Shown: in pieces, positions 9,215-18,429 of the stretch
Layout of the letters: each line of letters begins with the position of its first letter
Numbering within the stretch: position 1 is the stretch's first letter
Assembly (NCBI GenBank): GCA_023262335.1
Contig: JALRBE010000002.1
Span: forward strand, 296 to 45,100
Origin: Candidatus Saccharimonadia bacterium
GTDB taxonomy: Bacteria > Patescibacteriota > Saccharimonadia > Saccharimonadales > Saccharimonadaceae
DNA: 44,805 nt
Direction: 5' to 3'
Made by a program: the position numbers and the translations under genes
Notes under the pieces: model-generated
What the model saw: only the letters and a program-made list of their open reading frames with translations
Databases searched by the model: none
Told to the model about the DNA's origin: nothing

Positions 9215-10426
9215 ATGCAGAATTCATTCATTCAACTCTTTTCATGGCGACGCGCGCTTCTTTGCCTTGCCGGACTGCTCGCGGCCCTGGGGTTGTTCGT
9301 CGCCACCGCGCGAGCTGCCTCGGCTGATTCGACAGAGGCAGGGAAACTGGTGACCGTGTATGACCGCGGCGAAAAGCGCGTGGTTCTGACCCAGGCCGCT
9401 ACCGTAAAGAACGCGCTGGCGTCGGCAGGGATTGCCGTCTCCGCGAACGATGCCGTCGAGCCGCGCAGGGAAACCGAACTGACGGCGGCAAATTACGTCA
9501 TTAACGTTTACAGGGCTCGGCCGGTTACCGTCGTTGATGGTGCCATCCGCCAAAAGGTGATGACATCCGCGCAGTCGGCGAAAGAAATCGTCGCGGCGGC
9601 AGGCAGCGAACTGCGTGAAGAGGACGACGCCGTCATGACGGCCAGCCGCGACATCACGGCAGACGGCATGGGCGTGGTGCTGACGATAGACCGCGCGACG
9701 CCGTTCAAGCTGACGCTGTACGGCAAACCGATCGTCGCCTATACGCAGGAGGCGACAGTGGCTGACATGTTGCGGGCGAAGGGCGTGAAGCTTGCACCGA
9801 ACGATAGCGTTTCCGTGCCAATGGACGCTTCCATCGCAGAAAACATGGCCATAGAGGTATGGCGCGAGGGCGTACAGACGGCGACGGTCGAAGAAGACGT
9901 GGCGTTTCCTGTCCGTATCGTTCAGGATGCCGACCGTCCGGTCGGATACGCCGCCGTAAAGACCCCAGGTATCAAAGGCAAGAAGGACGTCGTGTACGAG
10001 ATTACCGCCAAAGGTGGCAAAGAGGTAGCGCGCAGCGCCATCCAAAGCGTCGTTACCAAGCACCCCGTCGAAGAAGTGCGAATAATCGGCACGAAGCCAG
10101 GACCAAAAAGCTTGACCAAGTCGAAGGGCGCGCAGTATTTCGTTGACAGCAAAGGCGTGTCGCACCGTGAAACCTACTACGACTTGCCAATGAACGTCGT
10201 GATTGGCGCATGCGGCGGCGGCGGGTACACTGTGCGGGTCGACGGCGCGAAAGTAGACAAAGACGGCTACATACTGGTGGCGGCGAACTACGGCAATTAT
10301 CCGAAGTGCTCCGTGGTAGAAACCAGCATGGGGCTCGGCAAAGTGTATGACACTGGTGGGTTTGCCGCCAAGCATCCGCACGGGTTCGACTTGGCGACCG
10401 ACTGGACGAAAGGCGACGGTCGGTAA
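9215..10426 (+). CDS. G5/DUF348 protein, paralogue of the preceding gene, with C-terminal 3D-like domain
   Basis: VINVYRARPVTVVDGAIRQKVMTSAQSAKEI parallels the previous gene; C-terminus VVETSMGLGKVYDTGGFAAKHPHGFDLATDW replaces the Rpf domain. Confidence 0.8.
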   Translation: MQNSFIQLFSWRRALLCLAGLLAALGLFVATARAASADSTEAGKLVTVYDRGEKRVVLTQAATVKNALASAGIAVSANDAVEPRRETELTAANYVINVYRARPVTVVDGAIRQKVMTSAQSAKEIVAAAGSELREEDDAVMTASRDITADGMGVVLTIDRATPFKLTLYGKPIVAYTQEATVADMLRAKGVKLAPNDSVSVPMDASIAENMAIEVWREGVQTATVEEDVAFPVRIVQDADRPVGYAAVKTPGIKGKKDVVYEITAKGGKEVARSAIQSVVTKHPVEEVRIIGTKPGPKSLTKSKGAQYFVDSKGVSHRETYYDLPMNVVIGACGGGGYTVRVDGAKVDKDGYILVAANYGNYPKCSVVETSMGLGKVYDTGGFAAKHPHGFDLATDWTKGDGR

Positions 10427-10428
10427 TA

Positions 10429-11190
10429 ATGGTGGCGCCGAACAAATCGCTGGGGCAACATTGGCTACGGGACCGGTTCGTTTTGGAACACATCGCGGAT
10501 TGCGCGGATATCGACGCGAGCGACACCGTGCTCGAGATCGGACCTGGGCTCGGGACGCTGACATCCGAATTGTTGCGACGGTCCGAGCGGGTCATCGCGG
10601 TAGAGTTCGATGCCGAGCTCGCGAAAAAACTGCCAGGGCAGTTCCCGGGCAAGGCGCTCGAAGTCAAGAACGAAGACATCTTGCTGTTCGATCTCGACTC
10701 GCTGCCCGCTGGTTACAAAGTGGTCGCGAACGTCCCCTATTACATTACGAGCAAAATAGTCCAAAAACTTATGACAGCCGCGAACAAACCGTCGGCAGCG
10801 GTACTGCTGGTGCAAAAAGAGGTTGCCGAACGGATCGCGGCGGAACCGGGCGACATGAGCATTCTTGCCATAAGCGCGCAGGTATACGCCGAGGCATCGC
10901 TCGGCGACGTGGTGCCGGCCGAACTGTTCACGCCGCCGCCAAAAGTCGACAGCCAAGTGGTCATCCTTAAAACCCGCGAAGCCCCGCTCGTCGCTCCCGA
11001 AGACGAAAAGGCGTTCTTCCGAGTGGTCAAGGCAGGATTCTCGGCCAAACGCAAAAAACTCCGCTCGTCATTGGCGGGCGGTTTGGGCATCTCGAAGCAG
11101 GAAGCCGAAACGATGCTGGCGAAAGCCGCTATTTCGCCCGACGCGCGCGCCGAAGACCTGGCGATCGCCGACTGGTTGCGACTCGTTTAG
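10429..11190 (+). CDS. ksgA: 16S rRNA dimethyladenosine transferase
   Basis: PNKSLGQHWLRD, VLEIGPGLGTLTSEL, VVANVPYYITS, LVQKEVAERI, FTPPPKVDSQVV. Confidence 0.96.
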   Translation: MVAPNKSLGQHWLRDRFVLEHIADCADIDASDTVLEIGPGLGTLTSELLRRSERVIAVEFDAELAKKLPGQFPGKALEVKNEDILLFDLDSLPAGYKVVANVPYYITSKIVQKLMTAANKPSAAVLLVQKEVAERIAAEPGDMSILAISAQVYAEASLGDVVPAELFTPPPKVDSQVVILKTREAPLVAPEDEKAFFRVVKAGFSAKRKKLRSSLAGGLGISKQEAETMLAKAAISPDARAEDLAIADWLRLV

Positions 11191-11846
11191 GCAGGCTGAT
11201 GGCAGTCGCACGGCGCGGCAGCGGCTTGTGACAAAACGGTAAACAACGCGATACGGTCGTGCTCGTCCGCGAGCGTGAGGGGAGCGGACTGCAATTCTAC
11301 CGTCGTGATGTTCATGGCCATTTCCGCGGCCTCGACCGGGTCCATGGAAGGGTCGAGCCGTTGCGCCGCGATCGCTCCCATGCGGAGGTCTTCTTCGTCG
11401 GCAGGGTAGGCGGTCTCCGTGTACCCGACTGTCTCTTCCCTGATGATAACCGCGCGACCTTCGGCCGTTCGGAATATTTGGTAATAAACCTGGCCATTCA
11501 TGACGGAGCCGACTTCGTAAAGCAGGGTGTTCTCAAACAGTTCCTGGGGTAGCTGCGACACGTCTTTGTCGCTATAGGCGTCACGGTCGAGCACGAAAAG
11601 GTCGCTGCCGTCTTTCGGCGAAAAATCCTCGGTGACGGAGCAGGACTGCCCCTCTAAGGCGACCTGGCAGTGGCGAACGCCTCCGTCGTACAGCAGTTCG
11701 TCGTGCCAGTTATGGGGGCCGGAGGGCTTGTTCGCGAAGAAGGCGTGCATGCCGCCAAACAGCGCTGCCGACTCATTGGTATCCGGCAACAACTCGGCAA
11801 GGGATTGCCGAGGGAAGTTGCCGAATTGTTCGTGAGTAGCACTCAT
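11187..11846 (-). CDS. Uncharacterised protein
   Basis: 219 aa; TATAAT at 11853-11858 (minus) 6 nt before ATG; converges with ksgA with a 4 nt overlap. Confidence 0.6.
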   Translation of the reverse strand: MSATHEQFGNFPRQSLAELLPDTNESAALFGGMHAFFANKPSGPHNWHDELLYDGGVRHCQVALEGQSCSVTEDFSPKDGSDLFVLDRDAYSDKDVSQLPQELFENTLLYEVGSVMNGQVYYQIFRTAEGRAVIIREETVGYTETAYPADEEDLRMGAIAAQRLDPSMDPVEAAEMAMNITTVELQSAPLTLADEHDRIALFTVLSQAAAAPCDCHQPA

Positions 11847-11883
11847 ACTATAATTATAGCATAAGAATTAAGAATAGTCAATA

Positions 11884-12354
11884 TCAAGCGATCGGATTCG
11901 TCAGGTTGTTGACGATCGTGACGGGGAGGTCGCCGCTAATATGGGCTTCTATATCGATGGTCTGCAGGAACTCGGGCAGGATACGCTCCCTGCGCGGGTC
12001 GATGAACTCGCAGCGGTCCAGCTCGATGGCGCCATGGCTCGATTGCGTCAAGTCGATTGACGCGTACGCCTCGGGGTTGGTGACATGATAAAAGAACTCG
12101 AGCTCTTCGTCGTAGCGGGAGCGTCCTGAAAGCAGTTGTTGGCCGAACAATAGCTTGCCTATCTTCGGGGCGATGCCGGTTTCTTCCAGTAGTTCGCGTT
12201 TTACTCCGTCCTCGAGCGATTCGAGCGGGTCGAGGCCGCCGCCCGGCAGTGCCCAGTAATCCGCCTCCTGGCCGCTTTTCGTTTTGTGTTTGACGGCGAG
12301 CAGTTTGCTTCCGTCCCAAATGATCGCCCGCACGTTAACGCGTCGTTTGTCCAT
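11884..12354 (-). CDS. NUDIX hydrolase
   Basis: GGGLDPLESLEDGVKRELLEETGI; AAGGAG ribosome-binding site upstream of ATG. Confidence 0.88.
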   Translation of the reverse strand: MDKRRVNVRAIIWDGSKLLAVKHKTKSGQEADYWALPGGGLDPLESLEDGVKRELLEETGIAPKIGKLLFGQQLLSGRSRYDEELEFFYHVTNPEAYASIDLTQSSHGAIELDRCEFIDPRRERILPEFLQTIDIEAHISGDLPVTIVNNLTNPIA

Positions 12355-12510
12355 GAAATCTCCTTGTTGTTAGTAGTGATGAATTGGTTGAGGCGCTAGC
12401 GGTTCGGCCCGTCCGAACGTGCGCGCGTAGAGGATTCCGAAGAATCATAGTGCTTTTAGTATAGACCACGGCGAACCGGCTGGCAATCCAATCTGTTATA
12501 ATAAGCCTCA

Positions 12511-14040
12511 ATGGGAAAGAATCTCTATGTCACAACCGCTATTCCGTACGTCAACGGCGCGCCGCACATCGGCCACGCACTGGATTATTTGCTTGCGGAC
12601 GTTTGGGCGCGGTACCAAAAGCAAAACGGCAAAACCGTGAGGTTCCAGGTGGGCACCGACGAGCATGGCAACAAAATCGCCGCCAAAGCAGCCGAAGCGA
12701 ACATGGCACCGAAGCAGTATACCGACCAAATGGCGACCGTGTTCGAGAGTTTCATCAAGAAGGTCGGCGCTGAGTATACTGATTTCGTTCGGACGACCGA
12801 CCCGCACCACGAAGCGGCGGTACAGTGGATTTGGCAAAAATTGCAGCCGTACATTTACAAGGGCTCCTACGAAGGCTGGTACTGCACCGGGCACGAGGCG
12901 TTTTTTACTGACAAAGAGGTCGAAGCGACGGGTGGCGTTTGCCCGGACCATCAGAAGCCATACGAACGTATCAGTGAAGAGAACTACTACCTCAAGGCGA
13001 GCGCGTTTACCGACCAAGTCCGCGAGGCGATCGAAAAGAACAAGATGCGCATCGTTCCCGAGTTCCGCAAGAAGGAATTCCTGGAGCTCATGAAGGACGG
13101 CCTGAAGGACGTCAGTATCAGCCGGCCGCGCAAGACCTTGACATGGGGCGTGCCCGTGCCGGGCGATCCGGAGCAGGTCATGTACGTTTGGCTTGATGCG
13201 TTGGCGAACTACATAACCGTGCTTGGATACCCCGACAAAGAAGGGTGGCAAGAGTATTGGCCGGCCGACGTGCAAGTGATCGGCAAGGACATTTTGCGTT
13301 TTCACGCGGGTATTTGGCCTCCGATGCTGCTTGGTCTGGGCATATCGTTGCCCAAAACGCTCTTGACGCATGGCCACGTGAACGTCGGCGGCGCTAAGAT
13401 GAGCAAATCCGTCGGTAACGTCGTGGACCCGAACGGGATCATGGACACCTACGGCGTCGACGCGTTCCGTTACTTCTTTGCCAGGCACATACCGACGCAG
13501 GATGACGGCGATTTTACCTGGGAGAAGTTCGAGACGTCGTACAACACGGAGCTTGGCAACGATCTTGGCAACGTGGTGCAACGCGTCGCGAGCATGCTCG
13601 TCCGCTACCAGGCAGGCGTCATAGGTGAGGCGCCTCAGTCGGAGCACGACATGCGCCCGTACCGCGAGGCAATGGAGAATCTGCAGTTCAACGTGGCGCT
13701 CGACCAAGTTTGGCTGATGGTCCGGAGCTTGAACCAATACATCGACACGGTAAAGCCGTGGGAAATCGCGAAAACCAAGGACACCGACCAAGATGCCGCG
13801 GAACATTTGGCGGAAGTGCTTGCGACCAGCGTTGGCAATTTGTTGCAAATCGCCGACTTGCTCGTGCCATTCATGCCGAGTACCGCTAAAATCATTCACG
13901 ATACGTTCGGCACGGGTGTCGTTACCGCCGTGCCTGCCGTCATGTTCCCGAAGCTCTACGTCCATACGCCCGACCCGCGAGGCGGTTCGCAGCCAGCCGC
14001 TCCTACGGTAGCGAATGAACAACCTGCTGATCATGCGTGA
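12511..14040 (+). CDS. metG: Methionine--tRNA ligase
   Basis: TTAIPYVNGAPHIGHALDYLLADV, KMSKSVGNVVDP, DAFRYFFAR; 509 aa. Confidence 0.96.
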   Translation: MGKNLYVTTAIPYVNGAPHIGHALDYLLADVWARYQKQNGKTVRFQVGTDEHGNKIAAKAAEANMAPKQYTDQMATVFESFIKKVGAEYTDFVRTTDPHHEAAVQWIWQKLQPYIYKGSYEGWYCTGHEAFFTDKEVEATGGVCPDHQKPYERISEENYYLKASAFTDQVREAIEKNKMRIVPEFRKKEFLELMKDGLKDVSISRPRKTLTWGVPVPGDPEQVMYVWLDALANYITVLGYPDKEGWQEYWPADVQVIGKDILRFHAGIWPPMLLGLGISLPKTLLTHGHVNVGGAKMSKSVGNVVDPNGIMDTYGVDAFRYFFARHIPTQDDGDFTWEKFETSYNTELGNDLGNVVQRVASMLVRYQAGVIGEAPQSEHDMRPYREAMENLQFNVALDQVWLMVRSLNQYIDTVKPWEIAKTKDTDQDAAEHLAEVLATSVGNLLQIADLLVPFMPSTAKIIHDTFGTGVVTAVPAVMFPKLYVHTPDPRGGSQPAAPTVANEQPADHA

Positions 14041-14806
14041 CGTGCCACCGGCACTGATCGACACGCATTGCCACGTGCATGAGGCGGAGTATCCGCTTGA
14101 CAGCGTGGAAACCATGCGACGTGCCGAGGCTGCTGGCGTGTCGACCGTTTTGTGCGTGGGGACGAGCGAACGGAGTTCGGAGGAAGCGATTGCATTTGCC
14201 GAGGAACATGACGCGGCATTTGCCGTGGTGGGCGTTCATCCTCACGATACCAAGGATGGGTACGGCGCGATTGTCGGACTCGCCCGGAAAAAAAGCCCGA
14301 AGCTTGTCGCGATCGGAGAAATCGGGCTGGATTACTACTATGGCCACAGCCCTCGGGACGTTCAGATACGAGCGCTCGAGTCGCAGATCCAAACGGCGCT
14401 TGATAACGACTTGCCGATCGTGTTCCATGTTCGGGAGGCCTTCGAAGATTTTTGGCCGGTGTTCGACAATTTTCATGGAATAAGAGGTGAGTTGCACAGT
14501 TTTACTGATACGCAGGTGAACCTCGACAAAGGCTTTGAGCGCGGATTGTACGTCGGGGTGAACGGAATCAGCACGTTTACGAAGGACCCGGCACAGCAGC
14601 AATTGTTCGCGAACATTCCTCTGGACCGTTTGCTGCTCGAAACCGACGCCCCCTTCTTGACGCCAACCCCTTATCGTGGTACTATAAATGAGCCAGCATA
14701 TGTTAGTGAGGTAGCACGACATCATGCATCGCTTCGGGGTATATCACTGCAAACGGTCGCACAAGCGACCACCGACAACGCGACGTCTTTGTTTCGCTTG
14801 AAATAA
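14033..14806 (+). CDS. tatD: TatD-family metal-dependent hydrolase
   Basis: LIDTHCHVHEAEY, VGVHPHD, AIGEIGLDYYYG, FHVREAFEDF, LLLETDAPFLTP. Start ATG 14033 overlaps the metG stop. Confidence 0.92.
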   Translation: MRDVPPALIDTHCHVHEAEYPLDSVETMRRAEAAGVSTVLCVGTSERSSEEAIAFAEEHDAAFAVVGVHPHDTKDGYGAIVGLARKKSPKLVAIGEIGLDYYYGHSPRDVQIRALESQIQTALDNDLPIVFHVREAFEDFWPVFDNFHGIRGELHSFTDTQVNLDKGFERGLYVGVNGISTFTKDPAQQQLFANIPLDRLLLETDAPFLTPTPYRGTINEPAYVSEVARHHASLRGISLQTVAQATTDNATSLFRLK

Positions 14807-14858
14807 CGGACCGCGTGTCACTTGAACGTATAACACGCCGAAAGGCTACTTACTACCC

Positions 14859-15233
14859 ATGTCACCAGTCAATTCAACATTACAATACAGCGAAACCGCG
14901 CTCGTACAGCGCGGAACCGCTGACATAAACGCTGCCGCGGCGATACCGGCGAGCAAACTTGCCACGCGCGAAAGCAAGGACACGTACCGGTTTCCCGGTG
15001 CTACGCCTGAACGGCAGCGGGTGCGCCGGACTGTCTCGAACGTCACGGGCGCAGCCAATGCCGACACGATCCGCCAGCAGCAGATAGCGAGCGCCAAAGA
15101 AAACGCGTACAGCCAGTTCAAGCGGCGCGATCTCGAGCTGACACCACAAGAAGTCAGCGCGTATGCCCAGTGGATATTGCAGGCCGACACGGTCATCGAG
15201 TCGATGCGTCTTGCCGCCGAAAGGGGCGAATAA
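14859..15233 (+). CDS. Uncharacterised small protein
   Basis: 124 aa ORF immediately upstream of the next co-directional ORF. Confidence 0.5.
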   Translation: MSPVNSTLQYSETALVQRGTADINAAAAIPASKLATRESKDTYRFPGATPERQRVRRTVSNVTGAANADTIRQQQIASAKENAYSQFKRRDLELTPQEVSAYAQWILQADTVIESMRLAAERGE

Positions 15234-15234
15234 G

Positions 15235-15621
15235 ATGGGTCTGTTCGGCAAAGCGGCCAAACTGCTCACGGGTTCTTCGCGGCCAACCAGGAGGCAGCTG
15301 ATCCAGCGCGAGAGCGAAATCGGCGGCCAGTTGTTCGGAGAAGTGCCACAGGGTCACCATCGCCAGTTCTTCAATTTGGACAAGACGACGTGGATTTGGT
15401 ACGAGGAGTGGACCGACGAATCAGGTAAGCCGCATTCGAAGACGACGCGATACGAAATTCATGACAACGGGGTTTTGAAGGTGCAAGACAACGCGCCGTA
15501 CTATTTCATCGAAGGCCAAGAGCTGATCAATCTCATGGCGGCTATCCGGTCGTATTACGAGCGGGTGAGTCGCGAAATTTATCATCGCGATCCGGCGACT
15601 GCCAAGCCGCTTGCGGCATAA
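15235..15621 (+). CDS. Uncharacterised protein
   Basis: Internal ATG 15235: MGLFGKAAKLLTGSSRPTRRQLIQRESEIGGQLFGEVPQGHHRQFFNLDKTTWIWYEEWTD..., 1 nt after the previous stop. Confidence 0.6.
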   Translation: MGLFGKAAKLLTGSSRPTRRQLIQRESEIGGQLFGEVPQGHHRQFFNLDKTTWIWYEEWTDESGKPHSKTTRYEIHDNGVLKVQDNAPYYFIEGQELINLMAAIRSYYERVSREIYHRDPATAKPLAA

Positions 15622-15638
15622 TTGGTATAATAGGGAAA

Positions 15639-16784
15639 ATGACGGTATATCTCGATCATGCGGCGGCGACGCCGATGGACCCGGAAGTGACCAAGGCGAT
15701 GCTGCCGTACTTTTCGGACGCATTTTTTAACCCTTCCAGTCCGTATGCTCCCGCAGTGACGGTCCGTCGTGACTACGATGCCGCGAAAGTGCGGATAGCC
15801 GCGATCCTCGGCGCTCAGGCGGGCGAGCTGACGATGACCGCTGGCGCGACAGAGTCTGTCAACCTGGCCTTCGCAGCCGGCAGCGGGCACGTGGTGACAA
15901 CGGTCATTGAACATCAGGCGGTGCTTGCTGCTGCGGACAGGTCCGACAACACGAAGGTCGCGGTCGACGCTCATGGACGGGTCGACCCCGAGGTCATACG
16001 AAACGCTTTGCAGCCTGACACGTGGCTCGTGAGCGTCGGTCTGGCGAACAACGAAATAGGGACCGTTCAGCCGCTCGCAAAGATCGCGGAAGTTATTCGC
16101 CAAGAGCGGGCGAAGCGGCGAGACGAAGGTAACGGCCAGCCGATCTACTTGCATACCGACGCGTCACAAGGCGTCGGTCAAATCGACATCAATGTCGCTC
16201 GGCTCGGTGTTGACCTGCTGACGATGAACGCGGCAAAGATTTACGGTCCGAAACAGGTCGGTCTTTTGTACGCCGAACGCGGCGTAAACCTGACGCCGCA
16301 AATCGTCGGTGGCGGTCAAGAGCAGGGCAGGCGCAGCGGCACAGAGAACGTCGCCGGCGTGATCGGCATGGCGGAGGCACTTGCGCGTGCCGACGCGGCG
16401 AGGAAAACCGAAACGCGCAGATTGTTTGATTTGAGGAATTCGTTGCTCAGCACGCTCGAGGCCGCGTTCCCGGAAATGGTCGTGTCGGGTCACCCTAAGC
16501 ATCGGCTATCTGGTCACTTGCACGTGTCGTTTCCGGGCATTGATGCCGAACGGCTGGTATTCGGGCTCGAGACAAAGGGCGTCTTAGTAGCAACGGGTAG
16601 CGCCTGCGCCGCGAACAAAGGAACCCGTTCGCACGTGCTGACCGCGATCGGCCTTGCACCCGACGTCGCTGACGGCAGTTTGCGATTGTCGCTCGGCAAG
16701 TCGACGAACGCCGATTCCATCGCGTACGCGGCAGACGCTATCATCGAAGTGGTTGGCAAAGAAATGCGGAGAGTGAACCGATGA
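15639..16784 (+). CDS. iscS: Cysteine desulfurase (NifS/IscS family)
   Basis: VYLDHAAATPMDPEV, LHTDASQGVGQI, TMNAAKIYGPKQVGLLY, GTENVAGVIG, SACAANKGTRS. TATAAT 15626-15631, 7 nt before ATG. Confidence 0.93.
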   Translation: MTVYLDHAAATPMDPEVTKAMLPYFSDAFFNPSSPYAPAVTVRRDYDAAKVRIAAILGAQAGELTMTAGATESVNLAFAAGSGHVVTTVIEHQAVLAAADRSDNTKVAVDAHGRVDPEVIRNALQPDTWLVSVGLANNEIGTVQPLAKIAEVIRQERAKRRDEGNGQPIYLHTDASQGVGQIDINVARLGVDLLTMNAAKIYGPKQVGLLYAERGVNLTPQIVGGGQEQGRRSGTENVAGVIGMAEALARADAARKTETRRLFDLRNSLLSTLEAAFPEMVVSGHPKHRLSGHLHVSFPGIDAERLVFGLETKGVLVATGSACAANKGTRSHVLTAIGLAPDVADGSLRLSLGKSTNADSIAYAADAIIEVVGKEMRRVNR

Positions 16785-17392
16785 GAATCATTGCCAGTCT
16801 GGCAGGCCTTGTCGTCATTGTCGGCCTTGCCGTTTCCGGAATTAGCGCGTACTTAGCACCAGACGGCTTGAGTCACTGCGACCAAACGCCGTCTGCAAAG
16901 CAGGATTGCGGCAAGGTTGACGCCATCGTGGCGATAAGCGGCGGCGACACGTCGGCGCGCACCGGTCAGGCTATCGAGCTGTATAAAAACGGTTGGGCTG
17001 ACACGTTGATATTCTCGGGCGCTGCCCAAGACAAATCCGGCCCAAGCAATGCCGAGGCCATGAAGCGCCAGGCGGTTTTGGCAGGGGTGCCGCTCGCGAA
17101 CATTCTTATAGACGAAACGAGCGAAACGACGAAACAGAACGCCGCCAACGCGACGGGGCTCTTGCAAAGCAATGATATCCATTCCGTTATTCTCGTGACA
17201 TCGGCCTACCATCAGCGCCGTGCCGGTCTTGAATTCGGCCAGCGCGCGGGAAGCGCCATTCGTATCGTCAATCATCCGGTCGCGGCAGACAACCAATGGT
17301 CTCCGTGGTGGTGGACGACCCCAACGGGATGGTGGCTGGCCCTCAGCGAGCTTTTCAAGGTGACCGTGTTTTATGCCGGGGGCACGCGATGA
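16781..17392 (+). CDS. YdcF/SanA-like DUF218 protein
   Basis: N-terminal TM; DAIVAISGGDTSARTGQAIELYKNGWADTLIFSGA...ILIDETSETTKQNAANA...VILVTSAYHQRRA. Confidence 0.8.
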   Translation: MRIIASLAGLVVIVGLAVSGISAYLAPDGLSHCDQTPSAKQDCGKVDAIVAISGGDTSARTGQAIELYKNGWADTLIFSGAAQDKSGPSNAEAMKRQAVLAGVPLANILIDETSETTKQNAANATGLLQSNDIHSVILVTSAYHQRRAGLEFGQRAGSAIRIVNHPVAADNQWSPWWWTTPTGWWLALSELFKVTVFYAGGTR

Positions 17393-18429
17393 CGAAAGTG
17401 TATGTTGGCATGAGCGGTGGCGTCGACTCGAGCTTGACGGCCGCGTTGCTTGTTGAGCAGGGGTACGAGGTAACCGGCGTCTACATGAAGAACTGGACCC
17501 AGGATCTTCCGGGCCTCAAGTGCCCATGGGCGGACGATTTGGCGGACGCGAAACGGGTGGCGGTGCAGCTCGGCATCGACTTCGAGGTGTTCGACTTCGA
17601 AAACGAGTACAAGCAAAAAGTCGTCGAGTACATGATAGACGAATACAAACTCGGCCGAACGCCGAATCCGGACATCATGTGCAATCAAGAAGTAAAGTTC
17701 CGTTTGTTCCTTGACGCGGCGCTTGCCCATGGAGCGGATATGATCGCGACGGGGCATTATGCCCGGGTTCAGGATGGAATACTGCAGTTGGCGAGCGACG
17801 CCAATAAGGATCAGACGTACTTCTTGTACCGCGTTACCAAGGAAGCGCTCGACAAGACGCTGTTTCCGCTTGGGGAATACTCGAAGCCGGAGGTGCGAAA
17901 AATGGCGGAAGAACGAAACTTGTACACGGCAGCAAAGAAAGACAGCCAGGGTATTTGCTTCGTCGGGCAGATCGGCATACGTGATTTCTTGCGACAGTAC
18001 GTTGACCCTGAACCGGGTGATATCATCGACAAACAAACGGGCAAAAAATTGGGGCGTCATGACGGAGCGATATTTTACACGCTCGGTCAGCGTCACGGCT
18101 TGGACATCGGCGGCGGGTTGCCGTACTACGTGGTCGGCAAAGACATGGCTTCGGGCGAGGTATACGTCACCCGTGATTTGAACGATGACAGTCTTTGGAG
18201 AAAAACCATCGAACTATCGTCGGTGCATTGGATCGGCCGCGAAGCGCCTGACGGCAGGTATCAGGTACGTATCCGGCATCGGGCACCACTCGTAGGTGCC
18301 GAACTGAAGGCCGGGACGCTTGTTCTGGACGAGCCGCAGCGTGCGGTGACCGCGGGGCAATCCATCGTCGTGTACGACGGCGAAGAATGCCTCGGTGGCG
18401 GTATCGTTGGGTTCGCGCCTAGCCGGTAA
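17389..18429 (+). CDS. mnmA: tRNA-specific 2-thiouridylase
   Basis: MTKVYVGMSGGVDSSLTAALL, GRTPNPDIMCNQEVKF, ATGHYAR, KDSQGICFVG. ATGA overlap with previous gene sets the start at 17389. Confidence 0.95.
   Translation: MTKVYVGMSGGVDSSLTAALLVEQGYEVTGVYMKNWTQDLPGLKCPWADDLADAKRVAVQLGIDFEVFDFENEYKQKVVEYMIDEYKLGRTPNPDIMCNQEVKFRLFLDAALAHGADMIATGHYARVQDGILQLASDANKDQTYFLYRVTKEALDKTLFPLGEYSKPEVRKMAEERNLYTAAKKDSQGICFVGQIGIRDFLRQYVDPEPGDIIDKQTGKKLGRHDGAIFYTLGQRHGLDIGGGLPYYVVGKDMASGEVYVTRDLNDDSLWRKTIELSSVHWIGREAPDGRYQVRIRHRAPLVGAELKAGTLVLDEPQRAVTAGQSIVVYDGEECLGGGIVGFAPSR

Noticed and set aside
7999-10564. 410-aa and 440-aa minus-strand ORFs opposite the two G5 genes
   Set aside because: Shadow ORFs; their mutual similarity is explained by the duplicated sense genes.
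12508-14115. 535-aa minus-strand ORF opposite metG
   Set aside because: Antisense to an unambiguous MetRS; long antisense ORFs are common here because the GC-rich codon usage avoids TTA/CTA/TCA, and the translation looks like no protein.
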